Below, in pieces: positions 11,409 through 21,603 of a stretch of DNA of 64,000 nt (the stretch's first letter is position 1; the number at the start of each line of letters is the position of its first letter). Origin of the DNA: Anastrepha obliqua (lineage: Eukaryota; Arthropoda; Insecta; Diptera; Tephritidae); assembly GCF_027943255.1 (NCBI RefSeq), contig NC_072893.1:59924001-59988000 (forward strand), given 5' to 3'. The notes below the pieces were generated by a model. The model saw only the letters and a list, made by a program, of their open reading frames with translations. It searched no databases and was not told the DNA's origin. The translations under genes and the position numbers were made by a program.

Positions 11409-12080
11409 ATGCTTTCCATTTCAATTCAACCGGGCTATTCGGGTCATGTTCTCCGATTTCGATGTAACTCAAATATGTTGCTCTCTGGTCAAAATAATGA
11501 GACACGTATTTTTTTGTTCGCCCGAAAAAATTTTTTTTCAAGAGTTATCGGCAATTTTGTTTTTCGGCTCAAAATCGATTTTTTTTAATTATATAAGAAA
11601 AAAAAATTTTTAAATGCCCATAACTTTGTCAAAAATGAACCGATTTTAATAATTCTGGGCTCAAAATAATCGCCATTACTTACGCGAGCGACTTAATGCA
11701 GAAACAATTGCAAAAAAGTAGTTGAAAATTTTTTATTCAGCAAAAAAGAAAAAAAATTGAAATTTTTTCGAAATTCAATATTTCAAAAAGTGTATTTTTT
11801 TTTTTTATAACTTTTTCCAAATCAAGAGGACACCTCAAACTTCAATTGAGCTGAATGCCTAGTAGCTAAAATGAGTTGTTTTTGAGTAATGAATTTTTGA
11901 GTAAAAAACCCGTTTCACACTTTTTGTTTTTTGGAAAATAAAAAATTTTCAACTACTGTTTTGCAATTGTTTCTACATGAAGTCATTTGTGTAAGTAATG
12001 GCGATCATTTTGAGCCCAGAATGATTAAAATCGGTTCATTTTCGACTAAGTTGTGGGCATTTAAAAGAAATTCTAATATA
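11409..12080 (-). mobile_element. Foldback element, truncated copy of a compound
   Basis: Starts ATGCTTTCC at 11409. It has a left arm of ~330 bp, then the ~200-bp centre in inverted orientation relative to the adjoining copy, then the right arm cut off near GGGCATTT...TATA at 12080. About 215 bp of the right terminus are missing. Together with the next copy it is bounded by CAGTTG at 11403-11408 and 12944-12949. Short open frames in the arms are not genes. Confidence 0.8.
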
Positions 12081-12081
12081 G

Positions 12082-12943
12082 ATGCTTTCCATTTCAATTC
12101 AACCGGGCTATTCGGGTCATGTTCTTCGATTTCGATGTAACTCAAATATGTTGCTCTCTGGTCAAAATAATGAGACACGTATTTTTTTGTTCGCACGAAA
12201 AATTTTTTTTTCAAGATTTATCGGCAATTTTGTTCTTCGGCTCAAAATCGATTTTTTTTCATTATATAAGAATTTTTTCCTTTTTTAAACGCTCATAACT
12301 TAGTCAAAAATGAACCGATTTTTATGATTTTGGAAGCGAAATGATCGTCATTACTTACACGAGCGACTTCACGTAGAAACATTTGCGAAAAAGTAATTGA
12401 AAATTTTTTATTTTCCAAAAAACAAAAAGTGCGAAACGGGTTTTTTACTCAAAAATTCATTACTCAAAAACAACTCATTTTAGCTACTGGGCATTCAGCT
12501 CAATTGGAGTTTGAGGTGTCCTCTTGATTTCGAAAAAGTTATAAAAAAAAAAAAAAATACACTTTTTGAAATATTGAATTTCGAAAAAATTTCAATTTTT
12601 TTTCTTTTTTGCTGAATAAAAAATTTTCAACTACTTTTTTGCAATTGTTTCTGCAGGAAGTCGCTGGTGTAAGTAATGACGATTATTTTGAGCCCAGAGT
12701 TATTAAAATCGGTTCATTTTTGATTAAGTTATGGGCATTTAAAAAAATTTTTTTCTTATATAATTAAAAAAAATCGATTTTGAGCCGAAAAGCAAAATTG
12801 CCGATAACTCTTGAAAAAAAATTTTTTCGGGCGAACAAAAAAATACGTGTCTCATTATTTTGACCAGAGAGCAACATATTTGAGTTACATCGAAATCGGA
12901 GAACATGACCCGAATAGCCCGGTTGAATTGAAATGGAAAGCAT
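12082..12943 (+). mobile_element. Foldback element, complete copy
   Basis: 862 bp beginning ATGCTTTCC and ending GGAAAGCAT. Inverted arms of ~330 bp flank a ~200-bp centre containing GAAACGGGTTTTTTACTC and TTGAGGTGTCCTCTTG. It closely resembles the copy at 18998-19856. No coding capacity is visible. The right-hand 6-bp flank CAGTTG matches the flank left of the truncated neighbour, so the dimer appears to have inserted as one unit. Confidence 0.85.
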
Positions 12944-13039
12944 CAGTTGTGAGTGAAGCTCAAACAAGCCCATTTTTATGATGCCAGTCTAGTTTATGTA
13001 TTCTTTGCACTTATGAAAGATTTTGACGGGCTTTTCTAC

Positions 13040-13400
13040 CATTTAAATTTGCTTCCTTCGGTTTTCAATTTCTGGATGGCAAGTCTTACCTAAACCATTT
13101 TTGGTCATTTCAGTTAACTTTGGAGCGCTTGTTGTTGGACTTGGCGCACTAACCACTGAAACTCGTTCTCTGTGAAATTTTTATTTGGAGCCTGTCGTCC
13201 CTTATTTACCACACGGTTTTCATGCATAAGGCGTTCAATAATATGTTGAACTATTGATGAACTTAAATGTACAATTTCAGCTATTTTACGATGCGACAGT
13301 CCTTTCTATAAATTCTTTAAAACTAACTCACGCTTTTCTATCGAAGTACGGCGTCAAATGGTTAGAACAAAACAAGCGAATTTAATTTTGATTTATGTCA
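13040..13400 (-). pseudogene. Tc1-type transposase N-terminal relic
   Basis: Minus-strand reading gives SIEKRELVLKNL, a stop, then GLSHRKIAEIVHLSSSIVQH and IIERLMHENRVVNKGRQAP, followed by NEFQWLVRQVQQ. This is the paired-like helix-turn-helix DNA-binding region typical of Tc1-family transposases. Later residues decay (KTEGSKFKW), and no DDE catalytic core is present. TIR positions were not resolved. Confidence 0.7.
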
Positions 13401-13499
13401 AACCCGCCCTATAAACTCTCACATACTAAAAATAAAATTACTTTGCTGCAACTTACGCCGGATTTAGTGGTACTTTTAACTAAATCATTTCAGCGGAGC

Positions 13500-16325
13500 C
13501 AAGAATGATACTCGTAGAAAGAATATTGCGCCCGTCAGAGAGTGCGTGACGTCACGTTTTTCCGAGTTGTGCAGTATTGCCAACCATTTGCTCTTCGCAA
13601 TAAATTTAGTGCTTTTTTATACCCAAAATGCGAAAATTTTGAAGTTTCGTGTTTGTTTCTTTTTTTTTAATTTAAAGCTACCGAAACTTTAAGTTAAAAA
13701 AAAACTGTATTATTATACAAAAGAAGATTAAAAAAGGCCACTCTGAGAAAATTTTAGTGCTAATGAAAATTAGTTGGTTCTTATAAAATTTGAATTTTCA
13801 AAGTATGAATTTAATTTTTTGCTCCTTTTAAGGTTATGCAAGAATATCAAATGTCTCTCTCTCAACTCTTCTTAAGATTGAAAACCTTTTTACACATTTT
13901 AAAAGGCGTGTAATTTACTGAATGCGGATTAAAACCGTAGAGATGTAATCGTTTCTTCGGGCCATCAATCCTTAGTGAAACATAGGCCATCAAGAGGTGT
14001 ATTCATTGTAAAAATAAGCCACAAAATACCAGAAAATACTAATAAAGCCATACTGACATTTTTACTAAAAGAGTACCTTATCTAGTTACATAACCTCAAA
14101 TATAGCAAATAAGTCGTTCCCTTAACAAAATAGTCTCGCTTAACAAAAAAAACTCATAAATTAAATTGTACATAAGCATAACACATTTATTTAAAAAGGC
14201 GCACATTTAAAAGACAATTTGTCACGCATACAAAGTTATTCAATAAAAATGTGGTGTTTTCTTTAAATGGGCATTTTAGTGCGTTTTTATATCCAAAGCT
14301 GGGCAACACTGCAGTAGCGAGAGAGAGATTTGACTGCCGAAAGCAGAAGAACACCAACAACAACTGCAATCGCGGGCAATGCCACCAGATGTTAAAAAAA
14401 AGTAAAGCTATATAAAACTGAGTGAATTATTTAACTAATTATTAAAAAATGTTTATTTTACAAAATTATAAACATTACATTTTAATTAGAACAGGGTAGA
14501 AAAATGTCATGAAGAAAGAACTAAAACTCCGAGACTAAATAACAAAAAAAAAATTCTAAATCAAGTTACGAAAATGGTAATCTGGCCATACTGGTGCTAA
14601 AATCACGTAACTCGTTATCAAATTCGCTGAGAGCAAAGTAACGGGACCACGATAGTCGCCATATCATTAATCTTTCCATCATGAAGTGGTGCGTGACTTC
14701 TCTGCTTGTTTGGTTTTTTTGCATTACAATGAAATGAGTGGACACTTTTTTGTATTTTATGTTGAGAAAAATTGTATCCGTATCAAGTAAGGTGCGAGTG
14801 ACTGTGTGCATATATCCAAGTATATTTGTTTGCATCCTCTACCAGAATTCATGATCAGAACCCTAAAATTTTGTTGTGTTGTACAGTGCAATTGCTCATA
14901 ACCGTAGCTCCCATTCAATAAGATTTTTACTATGTCTTACAATATGCCCAAAGAAGTAGTCATTATATACGTACGCGTATTTAATATCCAATTTATGATG
15001 ATATATTAAGATGTGCAAATAAACCGGCAAATGTGACAACCTATTCTGCTGCGCATATAAATTGTTAATATAATTTATGTCGTTTTTACATGCCAACTTG
15101 CCAGTAAAGTAACAAAAATATTCAGAAAATTAAAGAGGCTGACTCTAACCAGCCACAGAATCACTGGTAACGTTACCCTTTCCGGCCGCTGTTCATTGCA
15201 TTATAAGGGCGATATGTATCAGTTAATTGCGCGAACAGACCATGGATCCGAGTCGCCATGGAAGAGTGCGGCGTAAGCGGCGTACTCGTAAAAGTACCGT
15301 AAACATTTTATTCGTTCACTATAAAGCAAGTTACGAACAAGTTTTCTCCTGTATTGCTATTATTTACAAATTTACGTAGGTTATAGGCTATATACGGCGA
15401 GGAGGCCTGAGTAGAAATCTGGTAGGTGGGAGCAGTTGTTGGTAGTGTGTAACAACGCAGGTATAATTAAAACCAACCAGCGTCATAGTAATGAGCCTGT
15501 TGGCCATTTGTGGTGAATATTCAACCAACCAACGCACGCATGCACGCACCCAATTCACTTAGCCATTACCTTAGCTCGGCTTGGGTGTGATTTCCTTTTA
15601 CTGACACACACAGGAGAAAACGTTTCCTTAAACGGCCTTAAGCACGAACTGTCGCACGGAATTTCATTGAAACTCGGGCACAAACGCACAACAGCAATGA
15701 AATCTCAGAAAAAAATTTAAGAGTAAGCTTGTTTGTTTTCAAGTAGGTAAGCCCGCGCTTAATGCTCTAAGTACTCGCGTGGAGTGAGGCGCGAAAATTG
15801 CTAATAGAAAAGATTTATGCACTCGCGTATTTTAAGATCCTTAGGATAAAATGCCGGCGGTTACCTTAGGCTCAGTATCAGGCTTGGTCGCTATAAATGA
15901 GTCTGCGCTTGCACATGAAATTATCTTCATGAACGACTCCAAAACTAATGCCGAGGTGGAAAGTAATAAACTCTGATTTGAGCAGGTTATGTTTATTTTT
16001 GAAGGTGGGCTATATATCCCAGAGCAGTTAAAGGGTTAACAAGAAAAAGTATGTGCGACACAGGTGCCTCAGATTATCACACTCCGCATTGATTGTCAAG
16101 AAAATTGTAGCTAAGTAGCCAAAAAGCGATAAGAGTCCACAGAGAGGACTTAGAGCACAATTTCGAACAATGTAGTATTCGCATGAAGTGAAGTGAACGA
16201 GGGGTATGTATTGAAGCTTATCGTAAGCAAATATGTGTGAAATCAATAAAATATTACAGAGTTAGTCTCGTTATGTTAAGAAAGGTATCAAAAATACTGG
16301 TTCGGCAAAAATGTAAATTTTGTTA
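13500..16325. other. Unidentified intergenic DNA
   Basis: 2.8 kb with no recognised gene or element. Two segments (about 13575-13640 and 14270-14310) share GCAACACTGCAG/TTGTGCAGTATTGCC-like and TTTAGTGC-TTTTTATA words in opposite order, which could be ends of a decayed element. This is a weak impression only. Short open frames lack features. Confidence 0.3.
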
Positions 16326-16329
16326 GGGA

Positions 16330-16905
16330 TCCCGGTAGAATATTTAATATTTTTTCTGATAGTCAAGCTGTGATCAAGGCGCTGTCGTCGCCGTATTGCA
16401 GCTCTCTTCTCGTAAACTCCTGTAAGGAGGAACTCAGGAAAGGGTCAATAGAACCGATTTCAGTTGTCCCCCTCTTGACCGTTGTTAAAGGCAAACTACA
16501 AAATTTCTTTCTAAATAAAAGCGCAAGACAGACCTCTTCACTGATCACTGGGTGATTGGTACTCATGAGGAGAAGCTTGGAATTCCGTACAACCCCTATT
16601 GCAGAAGCTGTGGGAACCCTGCAGAGAAAGAGACTGTTGGGCACTTTCTCTGCAAATGTCCGGCTCTGGTGGCTAGGCGCTTGAGATTCCTTACCGTGCC
16701 CTTTGGGGATGGTTTAAAGAAATTCTCTAGTCTAGATCCCCTTTCTCTCCTCCACTACATCAACAGATGTTGACGGTTTTCTCTTTCCTATATCTTTTCA
16801 CAGGTAGTGGTCCACATTATGGTATCAAACCGGTACGTAAGTGCTTCTTGTAGTGTGCCTGGGGTACTCTTGCCATCTAACCTACCTACCTACCTACCGG
16901 TAGAA
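16330..16905 (+). pseudogene. Non-LTR retrotransposon 3' end, internally deleted (family N1)
   Basis: The plus strand reads IFSDSQAVIKALSS, an RNase H block with its third catalytic aspartate. The remaining RNase H is largely missing. The next frame reads WLVLMRRSLE..., equivalent to HWLIGTHEEKLGIPYNPYC. The C-terminal zinc-knuckle-like CRSC-x7-ETVGHFLCKCPALVARRLRF is intact, then SLDPLSLLHYINRC and a stop. The 3' untranslated part ends in ACCTACCTACCTACC repeats. The element at 56.4-56.9 kb is the same family with the same tail. Confidence 0.75.
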
Positions 16906-17169
16906 TACCCTTAGGCTGGGATGAAAATAAAGTTGCGAAAGCCCACCCCTGTATTTGAAGCTTATGTTAAGAAGATTTCGACAACCATATAAAAACTATT
17001 TTTTCCTTTCTTCTAAAAATCACCAAAACGATATTTTATTATAACCTGGTTATTTCTAAACCGATTTAAGTAAAACAACATGTCAATATTCTAGTCTTAA
17101 GTAGTTCTTTATCTCGTTCGTATGTCCTTTTGAGCTCCGAAGTCGTTTTCACATAGGATCAGTTACTCA

Positions 17170-18205
17170 GATATCCTTTTTGTTTCATCAGTTTCAAACG
17201 TTTTCATTCAACGTTTGCTGTAAACTCTTTTGCTAAATTCATAAACAAAAAGATAAAGCATTTCAATTTTAGTTCATTTAATTTGACAGTACCAGTGTCA
17301 CGACTTTTGCCATTTGGTTCACGACCTATCGCCTCCAGTTCAGCTTGAAAAACATTGCAGTAGTCGGGAGCCGAAAACAGAAGCAAATCCCCAGATTTCC
17401 GGAATATGCACTTCCGTCTGCACTATCCTCGAACTTTGAACTATCTGTGTATTCGTTTATGGTCTGACTCTGTCTCACATCACCCCGTGCCCACTCTTCA
17501 CTTGACGGTAAGAGGGTCGTAAACGTTGGGATCTCCGTTAGACATGAGTGCGTAGTTCTCCAGTCCGGGAAACTCCGAAATACTAGTTAAGATCTTATCG
17601 TGGTGTTCAATCTTATTGCTGCACTTCTAGTAATATATTTTGCTTGCTTACTTGATCCATTGAAAGGAGGTTTCGTGTCGCATATAATGCTTTCAATGGT
17701 GTGGCTGACATTGCCCCGGTTATGAGAATAGATGCGAGTCTTTGAACCTTGTCAAGGTCATTACACCACACTACCCTAACATAGTACAGAATTGGCCTAA
17801 CCACCTGTGTGTAGAACCAATGTATTATTCTCATTTCCATCCACCATTTGACCTTCATCTGACCTTTTGACCTATACCATCATCATTGTTCGCCGTCGGA
17901 CAGTTCCCAATTCTCTGCAACTATGAGTCCCCAATTTAGCTTCCCATCTATCACAAGACCGAGATATTTAGTTTTTTCCGTTACTGTAAGGACCTTTCCC
18001 GGTGGTAATATTTGTTTAAGAACAGGTGTCTTATGTCTCCTGCTAAAAAGTATCCAATCTGTTTGCTTCGAATTTACACCAAGTACTCGACTATTACACC
18101 AAAGTGACAATTTATTTAGAGATCTTTGTTGCAGGCCAACCAATTTTGGAAAGGGTTTTCCCGAGATCACTATTTCAATATCAGCAGCGTACAAAACGAA
18201 TTGAC
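17170..18205 (-). pseudogene. Non-LTR retrotransposon: reverse transcriptase end plus RNase H start
   Basis: Minus-strand reading begins with YAADIEIVISGK, a decayed form of the YADD catalytic box of reverse transcriptase. It continues LGVNSKQTDWILFSRR and TEKTKYLGLVIDGKLNW. The next frame has MRIIHWFYTQVVRPILYY, NDLDKVQRLASILITGAMSATP and LKALYATRNLLSMDQVSKQ, the conserved RT thumb. Then comes an RNase H start with NEYTDSSKF and PDYCNVFQAELEAI, carrying the first Asp and the Glu. One aspartate of YADD is replaced by alanine and several frameshifts occur, so it is inactive. Truncated at both ends. Confidence 0.8.
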
Positions 18206-18565
18206 TACTGCAAGTGGCGTCTTCCCAAAATAGTTATTTTACTATTCACGATTTTGACGATTTTGACGAGTCTGACGTCAGCCTCCTTTCCAATACAAAA
18301 CAAACAAACAGAAGGAGATTCGTTGGAGGAGATTGCAGTGTGCTTTGCCTTTTTATGCGGAAGACGCCGGAGAAAGAATGCGTGTGTGTGTGCAATTTCA
18401 TTTGTTTGGTTGTTGCCTTCGCCTACTCTTCCTCTTCACAAACAAGAAATTCCCCTTCCGCTTGTCTGCTTATTCTGGAGCCTGCCGACACAACGAATTC
18501 GGAAGGAGCAACCTTGTATTCTATTATTATTTTTGATCAACGTATGCAACTGCCTTTCCTCCAGT
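18206..18565. other. Unidentified sequence upstream of a SINE
   Basis: No match to the other elements. An open frame of 280 codons starting at 18214 runs through this stretch, the SINE and into the foldback element. It has no family signature and crosses element borders, so I do not call it a gene. Confidence 0.4.
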
Positions 18566-18568
18566 ATA

Positions 18569-18886
18569 TTCGGCCGGATTGGTTGGTGCGTGACTACCAT
18601 TCGGAATTCAGAGAGAAAGTAGGTTCGAATCTCAGTGAAACACCAGTTTTTTTTTCTTATAGCGGTCGCCCCTCGGCAAGCAATGGCAAACTCCGAGTGT
18701 ATTTCTGCCATGAAAAAGCTCGTCATAAAAATATCTGTCGTTCGGAGTGGACTGGAAGCAGAGGACCCTCAATTCGTAAATGTAGGTCCATCCATTTGAG
18801 TAACAACATCAAGACGCACACCACAAATAGGAGGAGGAGCTCGGCCAAGCACCCAAAAAGGGTGTACGCGCGAATTATATATATGT
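18569..18886 (+). mobile_element. tRNA-derived SINE, full-length copy (SINE-A)
   Basis: This copy shows the family layout best. The head has an A-box-like GGTTGGTGCGTG region and the ACTACCATTCGGAATTC block, followed by a B box GGTTCGAATCTC at 18622-18633. The body contains GCGGTCGCCCCTCGGCA, CTCCGAGTGTATTTCTGCC and GTTCGGAGT. The 3' region is ACATCAAGACGCACACCAC, then AGGAGGAGGAGCTCGGCCAA, then ACCCAAAAAGGGTGTACGCG, followed by a TAT-rich tail. It encodes nothing and would depend on pol III and on an unidentified LINE partner. The centre carries a ~35-bp insertion relative to other copies. Confidence 0.9.
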
Positions 18887-18997
18887 ATACACATATGCGG
18901 GTCTTAAATTTTTACATTTCTTTAGCTACGCATCTTCTAAATCTGAACCATATGTCTAAATTGCATATAGGTATAAAGTGTTTTCCAATAACAGCTG

Positions 18998-19856
18998 ATG
19001 CTTTCCATTTCAATTCAACCGGGCTATTCGGGTCATGTTCTTCGATTTCGATGTAACTCAAATATGTTGCTCTCTGGTCAAAATAATGAGACACGTATTT
19101 TTTTGTTCGCCCGAAAAAAATTTTTTTCAAGAGTTATCGGCAATTTTGTTCTTCAGGTCAAAATCGATTTTTTTTTTCATTATATAAGAATTTTTGTTTT
19201 CTTAATTGCTCATAACTTAGTCAAAACCTAACCGATTTTAATGAAAATCATCGTCATTACTTGCACAAGCGACTTCATGTACAAATAATAGCAAAAAAGT
19301 AGTTGAGATTTTTTTATTTTGCAAAAACCAAAAAGTGTGAAACGGGTTTTTTACTCAAAAATTCATTACTCAAAAACAACTCATTTTAGCTACTGGACAT
19401 TCAGCTCAATTGAAGTTTGAGGTGTCCTCTTGAAGTTTGAGGTGTCCTCTTGGAAAAAGTTATAAAAAAAAAATACACTTTTTGAAATATTGAATTTCGA
19501 AAAAATTTCAATTTTTTTTGTTTTTGCTAAATAAAACATTTTCAACTACTTTTTTGCAATTGTTTCTACATGAAGTCGCTCGTGTAAGTAATGACGATCA
19601 TTTTGAACCCAGAATTATTAAAATCGGTTCATTTTTGACTAAATTATTGGCATTTAAAAAAAAATTTCTTGTATAATTAAAAAAAATCGATTTTGAGCCG
19701 AAAAACTAAATTGCCGATAGCTCTTGAAAAAAAATTTTTTCGTGCGAACAAAAAAATACGTGTCTCATTATTTGGACCAGAGAGCAACATATTTGAGTTA
19801 CATCGAAATCGAAGAACATGACCCGAATAGCCCGGTTGAATTGAAATGGAAAGCAT
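18998..19856 (+). mobile_element. Foldback element inserted in a mariner terminal repeat
   Basis: 859 bp, ATGCTTTCC to GGAAAGCAT, with ~330-bp inverted arms and a centre like that at 12430-12620. Flanks are CAGCTG (18992-18997) and CAGGTG (19857-19862). Removing the element and one flank restores AATAACAGGTGTTATT, which matches the mariner end AATAAGAGGTGTTATT seen at 46495-46510. The centre has a local 20-bp duplication of AAGTTTGAGGTGTCCTCTTG. No coding capacity. Confidence 0.85.
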
Positions 19857-19925
19857 CAGGTGTTATTTTGAATAGACGCTATTTCGGTATTTTCGCTATT
19901 TCACTTTTGACGCTGCAAACGATAC

Positions 19926-20710
19926 ACGCTTAAACAACGCATTGAAATTATTAAAATTCACTATAAAAATGGTGAAAATTTGGCAGAAACGGTTCGTAAA
20001 ACTCGAACATTTTTGGGTCATCGTGAAGCACCTTGTCGTACCGCAATACAGAAATTGGTGAAAAAATTCGAAATGTTGGGACAAGTTAGTGATGTGAAGA
20101 ATAAAACCCATGTACGTCGCTCAATAACAGCCGAAAATATTGCTGTTGTAGCCGAATGTGTTGAAGAAAACCCAGGTTTGTCCATTCCTCGACGTTCTTT
20201 GGAATTAGGCATTCCGTAGACGTCATTACACCGTATTTTGCATAAAGGTTTGGGTCTTAAGGCTTATAAAGTCCATTTAACACAAGAACTCAAGCCGGCC
20301 GATAATCAACGACGTCGTGTCTTTGCTGACTGGGTCGTTGAAATGCATGAAAATTATCCGGAATTCCATCGAAAATCATCTTGAGTGATCAGGCCCATTT
20401 CCACCTCGGTGGCTTCGTCAACAAGCAAAATTGCCGGATCTGGGGCTCAGAAAATCCAAGAGTTATTGTTCAAAAGCCTCTCTATCCTTAACGTGTGACT
20501 CTTTGGTGTGGTTTATGGTCCGGCGGAGTGATTGGACCTTACTTTTTCGAAAATGAAGCTGGAGCAAAAGTTACGGTGAATGGATTGCGCTATCGAGAGA
20601 TGATTAACGATTTTTTATGGCCGGAATCGGATGGTATTGATCTGGACAACGTTTATTTTGAACAAGACGGAGCTCGTGTCACACAAGCAACGAAACCATT
20701 GATATTTTAC
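19926..20710 (+). pseudogene. DD41D mariner transposase pseudogene
   Basis: Frame 1 reads TLKQRIEIIKIHYKNGENLA, IQKLVKKFEMLGQVSDVKN, then ENIAVVAECVEENPGLSI and RRSLELGIP, ending at a stop at 20217-20219. It continues in frame as TSLHRILHKGLGLKAYKVHL and RRRVFADWVVEMHENYPEF. A frameshift then leads to SDQAHFHLGGFVNKQNCRIW (first catalytic Asp), GLWSGGVIGPYFFENEAG and WPESDGIDLDNVYFEQDGAR (second Asp). The third Asp region is deleted. N-terminal helix-turn-helix and two-thirds of the DDE core are thus present. Several stops and frameshifts inactivate it. Confidence 0.85.
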
Positions 20711-20741
20711 CAAAATAACACCTCTTATTGGAAACCCTTTG

Positions 20742-21365
20742 TCTTGGAGAGATGGATGATTTACTTAGATCATCAATAAAGGAGTTTTTGTAAGCGTACG
20801 GCTTTATGAGTAATATATATCTGAATTTGAGAAATTGTCTTGGGGTTCTTCCTTATAAATCCTTGCATCTGATAACAGAAAGTTGTCTAAAATAAATAAA
20901 AATATTCCTGGGGTAGATTAATAGTGGAAGAACCGAACGAAGCCAAGTTTTGAATGTGTAATATAATTTTGGAATAACTGAAAAAATTACAGCTTACTAC
21001 TATCTGCAGGATATAACAAAACAAGCGGGTAAGAGTAAAAATTGTTGAAAAAACTTGTAGTTAGCGACAACAAAATAAAGTACATAAAGCCGAAATATTA
21101 ATATGTTCATTTAATATCCGTCCGCTATTTGCGTGTTTATAGGCAGACATAAGCACATGTGAAGTATTCACTTTTTATTTGGGGACCAAAAGCACTTTTT
21201 GCACAAGGTCGGGCAAATGTACTTTGAATTGCATGCACTCCTACATGCGGCCTTGACGAGTCTAGATAGAATTCATCGCAATCATCGTTTCAGACGCGGG
21301 CCAAGATATAGGCATAATATTTATGTATGAATGAAAATGAACCAAATATACTGGTAATGCAAAAA
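20742..21365. other. Unidentified DNA
   Basis: No gene or element recognised. Confidence 0.35.
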
Positions 21366-21603
21366 TACAAGGTGGCGCAAAATTAGTCATCGATTTTTTT
21401 GTTTGTTTTTGAATATCTTTTGTAATAAACAACAAAAACTGCTTTTGAGTAAGCCTTTATTTTGACCTTTACGCACACCAATGCTTGTCTGTTTGTATAC
21501 TGCAACTTTCGAGTCCACAAGTGGCAAATATGCTTCATGTACGACGCCTTTTGCACAAAGTATAAATCCTCCGAAAGTGTGTTTAATTTTGCGCCACCTT
21601 GTA
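21366..21603. mobile_element. Mariner-type MITE, complete (CAAGGTGGCGC family)
   Basis: The element spans 21368-21601 (234 bp) between TA dinucleotides at 21366-21367 and 21602-21603. Ends are CAAGGTGGCGCAAAATTA and TAATTTTGCGCCACCTTG, an 18-bp perfect inverted repeat. TA duplication points to a Tc1/mariner-type mobiliser. A reverse-oriented half copy lies at 6713. TTGCGCCACTT-like ends also occur near 26550 and 31100. Confidence 0.9.

Larger units (their letters stand above)
18974..20741 (+). mobile_element. DD41D (rosa-like) mariner, internally deleted, with nested foldback
   Basis: The right terminal repeat around 20710-20741 (AAAATAACACCTCTTATTGG then AAACCCTTTG) is the inverse of the left end. 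That left end is split into GTGTTTTCCAATAACAG before 18997 and GGTGTTATTTTGAATAG after 19859. The foldback element at 18998-19856 therefore lies inside the left terminal repeat. The right TIR directly follows a truncated transposase end (KPLIFYQ), showing internal deletion of the C-terminal part. The outer base of the left end is uncertain by a few bases. Confidence 0.75.

Noticed and set aside
11409..12973. Several similar 68-124 codon frames
   Set aside because: All arise from the inverted arms of the foldback element and repeat in every copy on both strands. They look structural, not coding.
18104..18622. 172-codon plus-strand frame
   Set aside because: Overlaps the antisense of a reverse transcriptase relic at its start and a SINE head at its end; no family signature.
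18214..19056. 280-codon plus-strand open frame
   Set aside because: It crosses unidentified DNA, a SINE and the arm of a foldback element without any protein family signature, so it is a chance frame.
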